Source of the DNA: Chrysogorgia sp. JL179-B06
Lineage: Eukaryota > Cnidaria > Anthozoa > Scleralcyonacea > Chrysogorgiidae
Direction of reading: 5' to 3'
DNA: 64,000 nt
Assembly (NCBI GenBank): GCA_035772405.1
Contig: JAYKKM010000217.1
Span: 1-64,000, forward strand
Positions 43,471 to 53,414 of the stretch are shown here, in pieces (within the stretch, counting starts at the first letter, position 1; each line of letters starts with the position of its first letter). The notes beneath the pieces are model-generated. The model did no database searches. It was not told the DNA's origin and saw only the letters and a program-made list of their open reading frames with translations. Both the position numbers and the translations under genes were made by a program.

Positions 43471-43588
43471 GTCTACGACATGGAGTATTCCCAGGCGGTC
43501 ACCCATCCAACTACTAACTCCGCCCGACCAGACTTGACTGCGGTGATCAGACGAGAACCGGTGTTTTCCTGGTGGTGTGGTCGTAGAC
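43471..43588 (-). rRNA. 5S rRNA gene, array copy 2 (complete)
   Basis: The reverse complement starts GTCTACGACCACACCACCAG and includes AACACCGGTTCTCGTCTGAT, CACCGCAGTCAAGTCTGGTC, TTGGATGGGTGACCGCCTGG and TGTCGTAGAC, followed by CCTTTTGG. The 5' and 3' ends pair over GTCTACGAC/GTCGTAGAC. This is the best 5S copy here. The region CAGTCAAGTCTGGTCGGGCGGAG differs from most animals, where AAGTTAAGC is usual, so function is not certain. Confidence 0.9.
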
Positions 43589-44066
43589 ATTTTCTACGTC
43601 GAAATGCGAAGTGTTGTGGGAGTCGAATTCGTAGTGGCGCGGAGTTGGTATATGTAAATCAATCGGACGTGGGAGTGTAGTATTCATGAATTCGTCAGTG
43701 AAGATGTGTGAGCGAGCGTGCCGCATAAAGGATGGGGCGAGAGTTGGATGGATAGCAGAAGTGAGAGCTCAAAGTTGGCGGTAGTTTTGTTGCAATCGTT
43801 GCCGACGAGTTGGACGGGATGTGATATTCGATAGATCGAGGTGTTGTTGATGATCGGTGTCTGTGTTCGTGATTGTAGCTTTTTTGTCGTCGTTGGTAGT
43901 TTTCGGATTCTTGTGAAAGGAGTTGGACAAAGGATGGGATGGATTCTGTTCGACGTATGCATTTGTTGCTCGGTTCTACTGGCTGTCGATCAAATGTTGA
44001 TTCGGCGGCACTGTGAGCTTCACGTAGTTCGTTGGATTTGGTCTGAGTGATTTGTTTTGGGAATGA
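43589..44066 (-). other. U1-to-5S spacer, array copy 3
   Basis: Aligns with 19372-19835 and 55742-56218, with scattered substitutions and small indels. Contains the 3'-box-like AAAACAAATCACTCAGA just after U1. Confidence 0.8.
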
Positions 44067-44209
44067 AGGGGACGAGCGCGAACGCAGGTAGCCACTACCA
44101 GAAATTATATGCTCGAGTTGCCCACATTTGGGGTAATCGCAGGAGTCAACAAAGTCGAAGTGAGAGGGCCTCCCTATGTGATCAAGAGTGCCTCTTGCGT
44201 CAGGGTAAC
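44067..44209 (-). pseudogene. U1 snRNA pseudogene, array copy 3
   Basis: The reverse complement keeps CACTCTTGATCACATAGGG, CGATTACCCCAAATGTGGG, the Sm site AATTTCTGG and the 3' stem. The 5' end reads AGTTACCCTGACGC instead of ACTTACCTGACGC, so the splice-site-pairing stretch is damaged, and about 30 nt around stem-loop II, including the U1A loop, are deleted. It cannot act as U1. LINE copy 6 abuts it. Confidence 0.88.
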
Positions 44210-44222
44210 TTTTAGTTTGAAT

Positions 44223-44266
44223 AGAATATTTGTACATTCCGAGGACGTACGTGCAATGAATATTCT
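44223..44266 (-). other. Conserved 3' stem-loop of U1-LINE (copy 6)
   Basis: AGAATATT/AATATTCT outer stem. The ACGT-type inner stem has one mismatch (TACATTCC against GGACGTA). Confidence 0.65.
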
Positions 44267-44675
44267 AAACAGGGGGAGCTTACAAAGCTGCAAACCTAGA
44301 ATCCTTTTGACGCGAGAGCCAGCAGTGATCCTAGATAAAGAAAGAAGGGAAAAGGAACTAGAATGGTTACTTCACCCAGCACAGACCAATTAAGGAGAGA
44401 CCAGAGAAGGGGTTAAATTTACCCTACATTAAACTAGGAACGTTCCTGAAGCGAAAATCGCAACGAGCTGACCAGATACGGTGTTTCACCATTTGTAGCA
44501 TCCACATTATGACTTTAGGCATGGAAGCCTTACGTGCACCCGAGAAGCCAAAAAGAAGTTCTTGGACAGTAAAGGGTGTGGCATTTGGTAATGACAGAGT
44601 GAGTTGATAAAGTACCCAATTCATGAGGATCTGTGCGAATGAGCAATGGCAAAAAGATGTTCCAATGTTTCTTCG

Positions 44676-46123
44676 TCAGATTCGCAAAAAGCATTTAATC
44701 TCTATGCGGCGGTATCCGAAAGATCGGACCATCCTCACCGCAGCGTACAGAACACTGTGGGCAATCTTCCAACTCAGGTCGATTGCGCTTCGTTCGAGCG
44801 AGAGCATGTGAATCTGTTGCCAAGTATCTGGCCAGTAAAGGTTACCATATATGGGGCGGAACTTTTCCTCACAATGTGGAGGTTTGTGTCTGATGGCGAG
44901 TGCAATGTGGTAAACCTTCTGAGTAGTGAAGGCCTCGATGTTCAGAGGCACATCTCTGGAAGTACCGATTTTTAGCTGGGAACAATTGGTGCCACCTTGA
45001 TGGGAGCGCCAGGATTTCAAAAGCTGTTGATAAAAAGGCGGAAGGCTTTGTAAAGATGTCCGCTTAAAAGACTTGAGCCTCAGTAGAGCATCAGGTCTTA
45101 GATGAAAACCACTACCTAACAGGTGGCGGAAAAGGTCTTTCCACTTTGCCCCCGAGTCAGAAAAAAACCTTTTGAGCCACTGGAGCCTCAGAGCATCAGC
45201 TTTAAGGCGGAAATCGACCACTCCAAATCCCCCTGCGGACTGTGTTGTGGTCACAGTTCGTCGTGCAACCAGGACCTTTTTGTGAGCCCAGAAGAAAGGC
45301 CAAATGGCTTTGTCAAGTCTGGATGCCACCCATCCAGGCATGACAAAGACCGTCACGTGTCAAGTGCCATATTTTGGATAGGGCAAGCGAGTTTATGACA
45401 AGAGCTCCCTGGTAGGAAAGATTCCGTCCTTTCCAGGAAGAAAGCCTTTTTTCCACCTTTGTAATGTGGGGTTCCCAAGTTGCCGTTGAATAGTCGGAAG
45501 CGCTGAGGACAGCCCGAAGTACCGGGAGCTCCTGTACCCAAGTTAAACCGTGGGGGTATCTGTGCGGTGTTTCCACGCCCGATCCACAATCCCTTTGACT
45601 TGCTACGGTTCAACTTTGCACCGGTGCCGATCACATAACTCATACACCTCAAAGACTGCAGGCAGCGAGTTATCGGACGTAACAACAACTGTCGTGTCGT
45701 CCGCACCGCAGTTCTTGCATGGAGTCTGGCAATCGAAGGCCGGAAATTCTAGAGGCTGTATCCAGGTTGCAAGCAAGGACCTCTGCGCGCAAGACGTATG
45801 GGAGAGGTGACAGAGGACAGTCCTGTCGTACTCTTCAAGATGGACGAAAGAAAGGTGACATCCAGCCATTGATGATGACTGAGGTTTCGACGTCCGTATA
45901 AAAAAAGATGAATCCATTGACGGAAGCTAGGCCCAAAGCCCATTACTGTCAGAGTACGTGCCAGGAAACCCCAATCGACAAGGTCGAAAGCTTTCTCCTG
46001 GTCTAAAGAAAGAAACGCCACCAGGAGTTGGTGTGTTTCAGCCAAATCAATGACGTTATGCATTTCGCTCAAGTTTTCCCCTATCGTCCTTGCAGGTATG
46101 CCACACGTTTGATCGGGGGACAC
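44676..46123 (-). pseudogene. ORF2 reverse transcriptase, U1-LINE copy 6
   Basis: Frames: 46123-45749 with DQTCGIPARTIGENLSEMHN and motif A FLSLDQEKAFDLVDWGF; 45706-45313 with GTGAKLNRSKSKGLWIG; and 45356-44676 with MPGWVASRLDKAIWPFFW, GGFGVVDFRLKADALRLQWL and NIEAFTTQKVYHIALAIRHK. The motif C region is degraded: near 45700 the minus strand reads ADDTTVVVTSD but preceded by a deletion (PCKNCGADDTT). It has motif A but several frameshifts. Confidence 0.75.
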
Positions 46124-46351
46124 AACCGAGGAGATTACCCGAAGGAGGTGCCAATTCTTGGTTTCTAAACGATCTCCCTTTCTAAACGATCAGCCAACGT
46201 CACTGAGGTGGAAAGTGAACCATTAGAATAAGCATAGTTGAGCATGACTGCCAGGTCCGGGCCGAGAGTGTCCCAGAAAGTGGAGTAAAACTCAATGGGG
46301 AAACCCATCCGAACATGGTGACTTGCCTGTAGCCATACGATCAGCAGCGAC

Positions 46352-46921
46352 TTAGCATTCTTTGGGTGTAAGAAGCCCTTCACAGCTCATCTGTCCCTCT
46401 GGAGAAAGTTTCCTCACCAGTTTCGAGAGGAGGTCCTGCACGGTTAGGTCACATTCCTCAGCCTTGAATAAATCTTCGTAATACTCTTGCCATATCTTCA
46501 ATATGTCAAGAGAGTCGTGGTGTACGACCGAAGCGGCAGGATCTTTGATGGGCGACATATTTTTCTCGCGGTGTTTCTTTTCCAATGAAAAGAAATGGGC
46601 AGTGGATTTTTCCCTCTCCTCAGCCCATCGACACCTGGCACGTACTTGAGCAGCTCGAGCTTCGCTGATCTCGTAAGCGCATAAATGTTCAGCGAAGACA
46701 GAAGAGTCCCCAGCGTCGAACAGACGCTGCAGGTTTAGCAACCGCCGATTTAGATGAATCTTCAATGCAGATGCCTCTAAGGCTTTTGCCTTACAAAAAC
46801 TCCTCGTCACTTCGCGCAGACAAAATTTCCCCTTATCCCACCAGTCTGGAGGGTTGGGGAAATCCATTTGTTGCGTGCGCCAAAAGATCCAGAACGATTT
46901 CACCAATTGACAATACTCCAT
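46352..46921 (-). pseudogene. ORF2 linker region, U1-LINE copy 6
   Basis: A 189-codon open frame, long for this window. PDWWDKGKFCLREVTRSFCK, LLNLQRLFDAGDSSVFAEHL and YEDLFKAEECDLTVQDLLSK are conserved with copy 4. It joins the endonuclease to the RT fingers (GQMSCEGLLTPKEC). The charged helical middle resembles the equivalent region of other Tx1-like ORF2 proteins. Confidence 0.7.
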
Positions 46922-47199
46922 CTCCTTGAGTATGGAAGTATTGAGCTTCCAATACCCAGGCCCAATGCCAATGGAAGAGTGAAAGTGACCATAAGGTACC
47001 TATGGTCTGTAAAAAAGGATGGATAGTATTCACTATCCTCCACATATAATTTGAAATTGATTGGTGCCCAAACCATGTCAATGCGCGAGGAGCACTCCCC
47101 TTTTCAAGTCTATTTAAAAAACGCACATTCCCGACTGACTGTCCTGTTCGGTGTTACCGGAGAACCCGGCAGCGCAAGAATCAGAAATGGTGCCAAAAT

Positions 47200-48452
47200 C
47201 ATCATGATAAGAAGGAAGAGGAGTATTTTCGGGGGTGCATGCAAAAGCCCCGGTTATCACCCTCATCTTCAGGCCAGATTTCGTGACCTGGAATATTCTG
47301 GTCCGTAGAATCAACCTGGGATGGAGGTTGACAATCTGTGGTCCCCGCCGTGGAAAGAACGGGTGGCACGATACGAGTACGCACTCTGCGGCGTATCTGA
47401 ATAGGTATTGTTGCTCCAATGGACGTGGAGCAGCAGTACCACCACATGTAAGTGAAACCTCGACCTAGGTCAAGGAAGAAAGGATTTGCGTTAGTGTCCG
47501 TATTGGGCACTGTAGTCGGAGCTTCGTTTACCGCGGCAGCAGTAGGGGGATGGATGAGGGAGGCGTCCGCATTTACATTTACACATCTACCGTCGTATCA
47601 GGAATCGATTCCTGATCGGATGGAAGGTCGAGTAGCTGGCTTGTCGTCTTCATGGCTAAAATGAAGGAGCCGTTTTGTCCCTTTTGGCGCCATGTCCTCC
47701 AGTGAAACCTTAGTGGAGGAATTGCATGGAAGATTGGTCGCTATAGTGACCAAAAGGATGTCATCCTCTACCCTGGAGGTCCGATCTACTGAGGGTTCCT
47801 CACAGAACAAGGAAAGTAAATCTTCACCACTCCAAGATGGTGTGGTGGTGGGGGAGGAGGCGGCGGCGGCGGTGGCCTCGTGTCCGACCTAGCATCAGGA
47901 TGAAGGTCAACAGCAGGAGCAGGAGATGGAGGCATATGTCCGCCCAGGAGCTGCTGAGCAGCAGCAGGAGCTGCGATGGAGGCATATGTCCGCCCACGAC
48001 AGCGTTTAACAGTGTGGCCTCATTTGCCACACCCAAAGCAGGTGGTCGGCTGATCTTTGTACTTGATCCGACAACGATAGCCTGCTATTTTGGTCGGGAT
48101 GGATTGCGCAATGTGCATGGTGATCATGTGGGTACCCGATTGAATGTTTGGGTAGCCCTTTACAGGCAGGTGCTTAACAGATGCAACTCTGCCGAACGGC
48201 GAAAGGGCTTCCTTAAAAGCATTATTTGGGAACTACAGGAGAGCAAGTTCCACAAACACCAGCGTTAGATGTTCGTATGCAGCTTCTGGGGTTAGATGGA
48301 CACCCCGAAAATCATATCCTTGGACGTTAAAAGCCCTACACAGTTCCTCAGATTTAAATTGGACACGGGGCTGCATTTTGGGCAGGATCTGGATGCCCAG
48401 GATCTTTTCCGGGCCAAGCCGGGCCAAGTGCTTTGAGAAACTCAATACGCAC
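47200..48452 (-). pseudogene. ORF1 remains, U1-LINE copy 6
   Basis: Near 48233-48450 the frame has RLGPEKILGIQILPKMQPRV, AFNVQGYDFRGVHLTPEAAY. Near 48000-48060 the minus strand reads QPTTCFGCGK, a start of the zinc knuckle, in another frame. A short direct repeat of GGAGCTGCGATGGAGGCATA-like units lies at 47920-47995, comparable to the duplication in copy 2. The tail is Ser/Pro-rich. Confidence 0.6.
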
Positions 48453-48462
48453 GTTTTTGAGT

Positions 48463-48506
48463 AGAATATTCGTACGTTCCGAGGACGTAGGTGCAATGAA
48501 TATTCT
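48463..48506 (-). other. Conserved 3' stem-loop of U1-LINE (copy 5)
   Basis: AGAATATTC/GAATATTCT outer stem. TACGTTCC/GGACGTA inner stem with one bulge. Confidence 0.75.
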
Positions 48507-49623
48507 AAACAGAGGGAGCCTACATAGCTGCTAAACATGCTGAGAGTTCGACTCCCACCCTCAAAAAGTGATCGTGGTTTACTTCACCCAGTTCAGACCA
48601 ATTAAGGAGAGACCAGGGAAGGGGTTAAATTTATCCTACATTAACTATTTTATCCCAAAGCCGAGGCTAAGGGAGGTTTAGGTTAAAAAGGATAAAAGGT
48701 TAAAAAGAGAAGACCAGCTTCTCGTTGCTAAAATACCCTAGGGATCCCCCAGCGAGCCACTCTTCTAAAAGAGTTCGCGCTGTTCTGGCCATCTGCACTT
48801 GGCGGCCGTACCCAAGTACGGGCCGTACGAGCGTCTTGTACCCAAAAGAATGTACTAGTCGGGACGCGGTGTACAGAATGCCGTGCGCGATTTTCCAGTT
48901 AAGGTCGATTACAAACCGATCTAACTGGACCGTATGCAGTTGTAGCCATTGTAGCCATTGTAGCCATGTGGATGGCCAATAGAGCTCCCCGTAAACTGGT
49001 CGGAACTTGTCCATGCAGTGCGGTGGCTGACTGCGACACGAAAGGCAAGTGTGATAGGCCTTCTCTGTGGTCATGGTGGTGATGTCCAAAGGGACCGCTT
49101 TACGAAGGCCAAGGACTAATTGGCCCTCATGAAACCCACCATCCAATTGTCTCCAGGCGGTTAGGAGTTGTCGATATAAAAACCTGGAAGTGTATTTTTA
49201 AAAGACTGTCGAAATGATCTTTGAGTCAGCAAATTGGTGACAGAAACTGAAAATGCATGGAAAAACATGTAACGGAACATGTGCTTCCATTTTGCCTGAG
49301 AATCGGACAAGAAGCGCCGAGACCACTGCAGACGTAGTGTATCGGCCTTCGTTCGGAAGTCTACAATACCGAAACCACCTGCTGACTTCGTACCAAAAAC
49401 TATACGACGGGCAACAAGGTCTCGTTTACCCCCCAGAAGAAGGGCCAGATTGCTTTGTCCAATCTGGATGCGACCCATCCCGGCATAGTGAAAACAGCAC
49501 ACAAGTGCCATATCTGGGAAAGTGCCAGAGCATTAATGATGGTATGAAAGGGTACGCCCTTTCCAAGCTGCCAGCCTCTTTTCTACCTTAGCGACACGCG
49601 GCTCCCACGTCTACGTATCGTAG

Positions 49624-50241
49624 TCAGAGGCGCTGAGAACTGCACCGGGCACAGGTAGATGTTTCACCCAAGCTAGGTCGAGCGCGGCGATTCTTACATG
49701 CCCCCAGCCACAAACCTTTCGATTTGCTGCGATTTAGCTTGGCGCTTGAGTCTAGCTCAAACTGATGGTAGACTCGCAGGACTGAGGAAAGCGAGGCGTC
49801 GGTGGTAATGACAATCGTGCTGTCGTCCGCATACCCAGAACACCGTAACTCCTGTGAGGAACTGGGTAGTTTGATGCCGGTGATACCAGGGGCAGCCAAG
49901 GGCTGAAAGAATGGTGAAGACCAACCATTAATAATCACGGCGGACTCGATATCCGTGTAAAATAAGGAGATCCATTGCCGAAAGATCGCGCCGAATCCCA
50001 TTGCTTCGTCATCACGCCAAACCTTTTGGAGCTGATGGTGTGAGGCGACAAGGATGGCAGTACCTACTCTCTTATTGGAGATGGACAAAGACGCATACCC
50101 AGAATCTAGAAACCAGGAGCGGAGGGTTGTGTGAGAAGCGGCATGTGTCTCCTGTAAACAAACAATATCCGCCTTCAGACATATCAACCAATGAAGAAAT
50201 GTTATGCGTTTTGTACGGTCATTCAGACCGTTAATATTCAA
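49624..50241 (-). pseudogene. ORF2 fused endonuclease and RT piece, U1-LINE copy 5
   Basis: This 205-codon open frame reads MNINGLNDRTKRITFLHWL, KADIVCLQETHAASHTTLR, SNKRVGTAILVASHHQ, then switches within one codon to RT sequence AMGFGAIFRQWISLFYTDIE and SGYADDSTIVITTD. An in-frame internal deletion removed the rest of the endonuclease, the linker, RT fingers and motif A. Motif B is also shortened (FFQPLAAPGITG). The fused frame is open but cannot be an active enzyme. Confidence 0.8.
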
Positions 50242-50282
50242 TGTAATTACCGTGAACGTTAAATATGTTGAGGTAAAATTAT

Positions 50283-51564
50283 CTATGAGGATGCAGACGT
50301 TTCCGCCTGTGCCATTGAAAGCGTTGATTCCAGATGGGCTGAAATCTCTGCAGGAGTTGCCCCATCCTCATCACTTGAAGAATCAGTGGAGCTACTATCA
50401 GAGTTCGAAACCAGCTGCAGAGGTGTGATGAGTGGCAGAGAGGAGTTATTTCCATCATTGAGTTCCAACTCAAACTCATGATGGCTGCTACAGCCATCCT
50501 CAGTCCACACCTCATGACCAGGAGTCTCCTCGTCACTACAGTCAAGGATGATTGGGTATCCCTTACTATCCCCGACGGATGGAAAAATAGGGGGAGTAGA
50601 AGTGGACTCTGACTTAACATGGACGTGCAATGCGGGTGGCCCAAGGGACGCGATAGACGGCGTTGGAGGAATAACTCCGCTTTCAACCGGGTCCTGCAGC
50701 GCATCGGGTGATGTCGCAACAGAACAGACATTCGTCATGTCATAAGATAATACTTGGGGACTCTGGCAATTCCGCAGCAACAATTTCACCTACCGATGGA
50801 GGCGCAGAGTCCTTCTGGGTTGCTGGGATTGGGGAAACATCTGGGTTTATGATGACAGGAACTGTGGTGTCAGGAATGTCATCAGCCGACAGAGAAGATC
50901 GATCACCATCAGATTTCTGCCCATACGAAAAAGCGAGAAGAGGCTTTGTGGCCGTCTCGATGTCGCTATCTCGGTTCATAGAACGTTTCTGTCCTTTTGG
51001 GGCCATCTCTTCTAAATTGTGGACTTCCGATGGAGGTGGAAGATCCAATTTTGGCAAAGGGTCGGACGTCTGGAGAACCCGACCCGATGTGGGTGTATTA
51101 AGGGGATGGGGCATGTGCCCCGGCTCAGATGTAGGTGAGCTTGCTACATGGGAACTCCGAACATGGGAGTCCACCGCGATGGCTGTGGTGGATATTGTCA
51201 TGATAATAAGGCCCCGTTGGGACCAGGTAGGACACTACGATTCCCCCACTCAGAGGTGACATCCGTGCTACCTGCTGTCGCGAAGAGTAGACAGAGTTGT
51301 AGTGTCTACAGCAGCATTTTTCGTAGAGGAAGGCTTCTTTGCTTGACTGCTTTGGTCAAAGCAGCTGGTCCACGGGCGAAGACCTCGTCAAGAAGATCAG
51401 GCGAGCTAGCTGAAGAGGAAGTGTCTTCCGCCGTGGATGGGACGGGCGAAACTGCGGCCCTAGTGGGCTCGCGGTTAGTCGGTATTACGTTTGCTACTGC
51501 ATTCGAACATGACCGACGGACACTTCGCTTGGGGCAATCAGACAACGGAAACCGGCAATGTTAA
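50283..51564 (-). pseudogene. ORF1 C-terminal region, U1-LINE copy 5
   Basis: Frames at 51306-51545, 50740-51201 and 50283-50789 encode a Ser/Pro/Thr/Asp-rich tail (EDTSSSASSPDLLDEVFARG; STDSSSDEDGATPAE). Near 51510-51560 a CPKRSVRRSC remnant marks the end of the zinc knuckle. It is low complexity with no other domain. Confidence 0.5.
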
Positions 51565-52024
51565 TAAAAACTGGGATCGGTGTCTGTACAATCATGGATA
51601 CCAGGCGAGTGCCAGATTGGATATGGGGGTAGCCTTTCACAGGGAGATGTTTCACATGGGTTACGCGGCCATATTTAGCTAACGCCTCTCTAAATAGGTC
51701 GTTAGGGAATTGGAACGGCGCTGCCTCTACAAAAACCTGCGAAAGGGACTCATATGCGGAGCGGGGGACAAGTTGGACTCCCCGGAAAGCAATGCCAGTT
51801 AAATCAAAGGAACGCCTCGAGTGTCGCGATTTGAATTCAACTCGCCCATGAAGATCAGGAAGAATTTGACAGCCAAGGACGTGTTCCGGACCGATAGCAT
51901 CAATCAGATCCTTATGATAAATGGCAGGTTTATCCGTACCTACTAATCTTTTTGGCAGGGTAACCACCGATGTAGTGCTGTTCCACACAGCGAAATCATC
52001 TATAGTAAATGTACCGAAAGGCAT
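51494..52024 (-). CDS. ORF1 N-terminal part, U1-LINE copy 5
   Basis: 176 codons from the ATG at 52024. VWNSTTSVVTLPKRLVGTDK, FDLTGIAFRGVQLVPRSAYE, APFQFPNDLFREALAKYGRV and GYPHIQSGTRLVSMIV show the ORF1 core. The frame ends where the zinc knuckle would start (SEVSVGHVRMQ), so a frameshift damages the knuckle. It is the most complete ORF1 N-terminus in the window and defines the family start. Confidence 0.7.
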   Translation of the reverse strand: MPFGTFTIDDFAVWNSTTSVVTLPKRLVGTDKPAIYHKDLIDAIGPEHVLGCQILPDLHGRVEFKSRHSRRSFDLTGIAFRGVQLVPRSAYESLSQVFVEAAPFQFPNDLFREALAKYGRVTHVKHLPVKGYPHIQSGTRLVSMIVQTPIPVFINIAGFRCLIAPSEVSVGHVRMQ

Positions 52025-52076
52025 GGTACTATTTAGATGATATGTTATTTATTTAGGAATTTTAGAAATTTGTATT

Positions 52077-52080
<4 letters not shown>

Positions 52081-52109
<29 letters not shown>
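52081..52109. repeat. (AT)n microsatellite upstream of ORF1, LINE copy 5
   Basis: About 14 TA repeats within the AT-rich tract that precedes ORF1 in this family. Confidence 0.9.
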
Positions 52110-52111
<2 letters not shown>

Positions 52112-52484
52112 TTAATTTACAATAGTGTACAATATTTCCCTAAAGCAAGCGGGAAGAATAGACACAAACACACTAGGTCTGCAATAACTAGAAAATCTAG
52201 TGAAGACAATTAAGAAAATTCGTCAAAGACGAATAATCCCCAAGCCACACAGCAGGAAAACGGCACCTGCACACCAAATAAGCAGGGAATCCCAGCAGGA
52301 AACCGACGCCTGCTCGCCATGGAAAAGGACCCCCACCCTGCAGGAAATAAGCGCCTGCTCACCCAAAAGAAAGATCAGAAGAAAGGGCGTCACACAGGCG
52401 CCCTTGCGAAAGGAAAATGGAAAGTGGAAACCAAAAAGCGGTCAACAGTGACAGCTAACAACCACCAAGCATTTAAAAAAAATA

Positions 52485-52502
52485 CTTGCGTCAGGTAAGT
52501 AT
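52485..52502 (-). pseudogene. First 18 nt of U1 snRNA, split by LINE copy 5
   Basis: Minus strand ATACTTACCTGACGCAAG, a perfect U1 5' end with AT start and ACTTACCTG. The intact U1 promoter region lies directly upstream and the LINE 5' UTR directly downstream. A transcript from the U1 promoter would therefore begin with U1 and continue into the LINE. Confidence 0.92.
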
Positions 52503-52846
52503 GAGTTTTCCCGGCGACAGCTGTTTGAGTTTCATTTATTAATATGATTATCGGGCATGTGGGCAAACGGTGAATTCTAGCATGGAGATGTGGTTGGTGA
52601 AAGCTGGATGTTTTGATGGTACTTGATGTGCTGATTGCACGAGATTGCGATGTGGTCATTCTTAAGCTACTTACTCTGATCGTCGGTCGTAGAATCCACC
52701 CCGAACAGTTGATTATGTGTTTGTTTTGGATTTGCATCTGAGTTTGGTGTTGGAACCGGGTAAAACAGGCTTGGTGATGCTGCATCTGTTGGAAGGAATA
52801 ATAATTAGTGGAATCATTTCGTTATTTTTTATTTTCATTGTGATGT
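52503..52846 (-). promoter_or_regulatory. U2-to-U1 spacer with U1 promoter (PSE-like)
   Basis: The minus strand TTCACCGTTTGCCCACATGC ends about 50 bp before the U1 start, the PSE position. Homologous to 37334-37677 at most positions, with changes outside the element. Confidence 0.65.
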
Positions 52847-53414
52847 GTGGGCCGTACTCGGAGGTAGTGCGATACCGAGACAACCCGTGGCCAAGGCGAA
52901 GCAAGCTTCACAATCCCATGGCCGAGGTTCAAAAATCAGTTTAATATATGAGCTAGGCCTAGCATACCAGATATTAAGCTGATAAGAACAGATACTACAC
53001 TTGATCTTGTTTTGTGTGTCTCACCCATGGCAGAATGGCCGCGTGTGATGGGCGAACCGGTCGCAGTGTGTGCACTCATGTCCCTCACTAGGCTTGCGAG
53101 CCTGGCAAGCCCGAATTGGAGGGGGGCCTACAGTTAAACGTCCTTTCCGAAAATTTAACGTCAGTCATGACGCCTGTTTAAAGTCCAGGGGACAACTGGG
53201 CATTTTCACGCCAATGCGGGGACACCTGCATCCTTTACTGAATGGATCCGCAATGACGCTACTAAGTACCGAAAACGTTTAACGTCCAGGGGATGCCGTT
53301 TTGCGTCCGTAGACGGATCACTCCCCGACCAGTGGCTCACATTCATCTCCAGACGCAGGAGACTTAACGGGTCTTAGACCAAAACGGGTCTTAGCCAAAA
53401 CGCCGAGAAGCGAT
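52847..53414 (-). pseudogene. U2 snRNA gene split by a 381-bp insertion, array copy 4
   Basis: The minus strand carries U2 nt 1-25 (53414-53390, ATCGCTTCTCGGCGTTTTGG then CTAAG), a 381-bp insert (53389-53009), then U2 from AAGATCAAG to the 3' end (53008-52847). The second part has the branch-point-pairing GTAGTATC (52991-52998), TCTGTTCTTATCAGCTTAAT, a Sm site in AACTGATTTTTGAACC and the 3' stem-loops ending near CGAGTACGGCCC. Apart from the insert it is a nearly complete U2. The bases AAGA occur on both sides of the insert. Confidence 0.9.
53009..53389 (-). mobile_element. 381-bp insertion in U2 with a zinc-finger-like C-terminus
   Basis: Flanked by AAGA on both sides, a probable 4-bp target duplication. 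Its 3' part reads HECTHCDRFAHHTRPFCHG followed by a stop on the minus strand, a CX2C...HX4C-like finger. The 5' part is GC-rich with no other frame, so it is probably the 5'-truncated 3' end of a retroelement that also uses U2. The family is not identified. Confidence 0.55.

Larger units (their letters stand above)
44210..48453 (-). mobile_element. U1-inserted Tx1-like LINE, copy 6 (5'-truncated in ORF1)
   Basis: The 3' end abuts U1 copy 3. Terminal hairpin 44223-44266. ORF2 pieces include C-terminus (44424-44624), RT (44676-46123), fingers (46165-46383) and linker (46352-46921). Near 47130 the ORF1 tail is fused to the end of the endonuclease, so most of the endonuclease is deleted. ORF1 remains run from about 47200 to 48450. 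The 5' side meets the 3' end of copy 5 without U1 sequence between. Confidence 0.8.
48454..52484 (-). mobile_element. U1-inserted Tx1-like LINE, copy 5 (full ends, internal deletion)
   Basis: The 5' end directly follows U1 nt 1-18 (52485-52502). 5' UTR with three stem-loops (52250-52270, 52293-52316, 52338-52360), AT tract (52081-52109), ORF1 (52024 to about 50280), endonuclease start (50241-50010), then a junction to the RT after VWRDDE at about 50005, RT (49980-49624), C-terminal region (49511-48700) and the 3' hairpin (48463-48506). About 2 kb between the endonuclease and RT motif A is deleted. The 3' junction has no U1 but joins copy 6. Confidence 0.8.
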
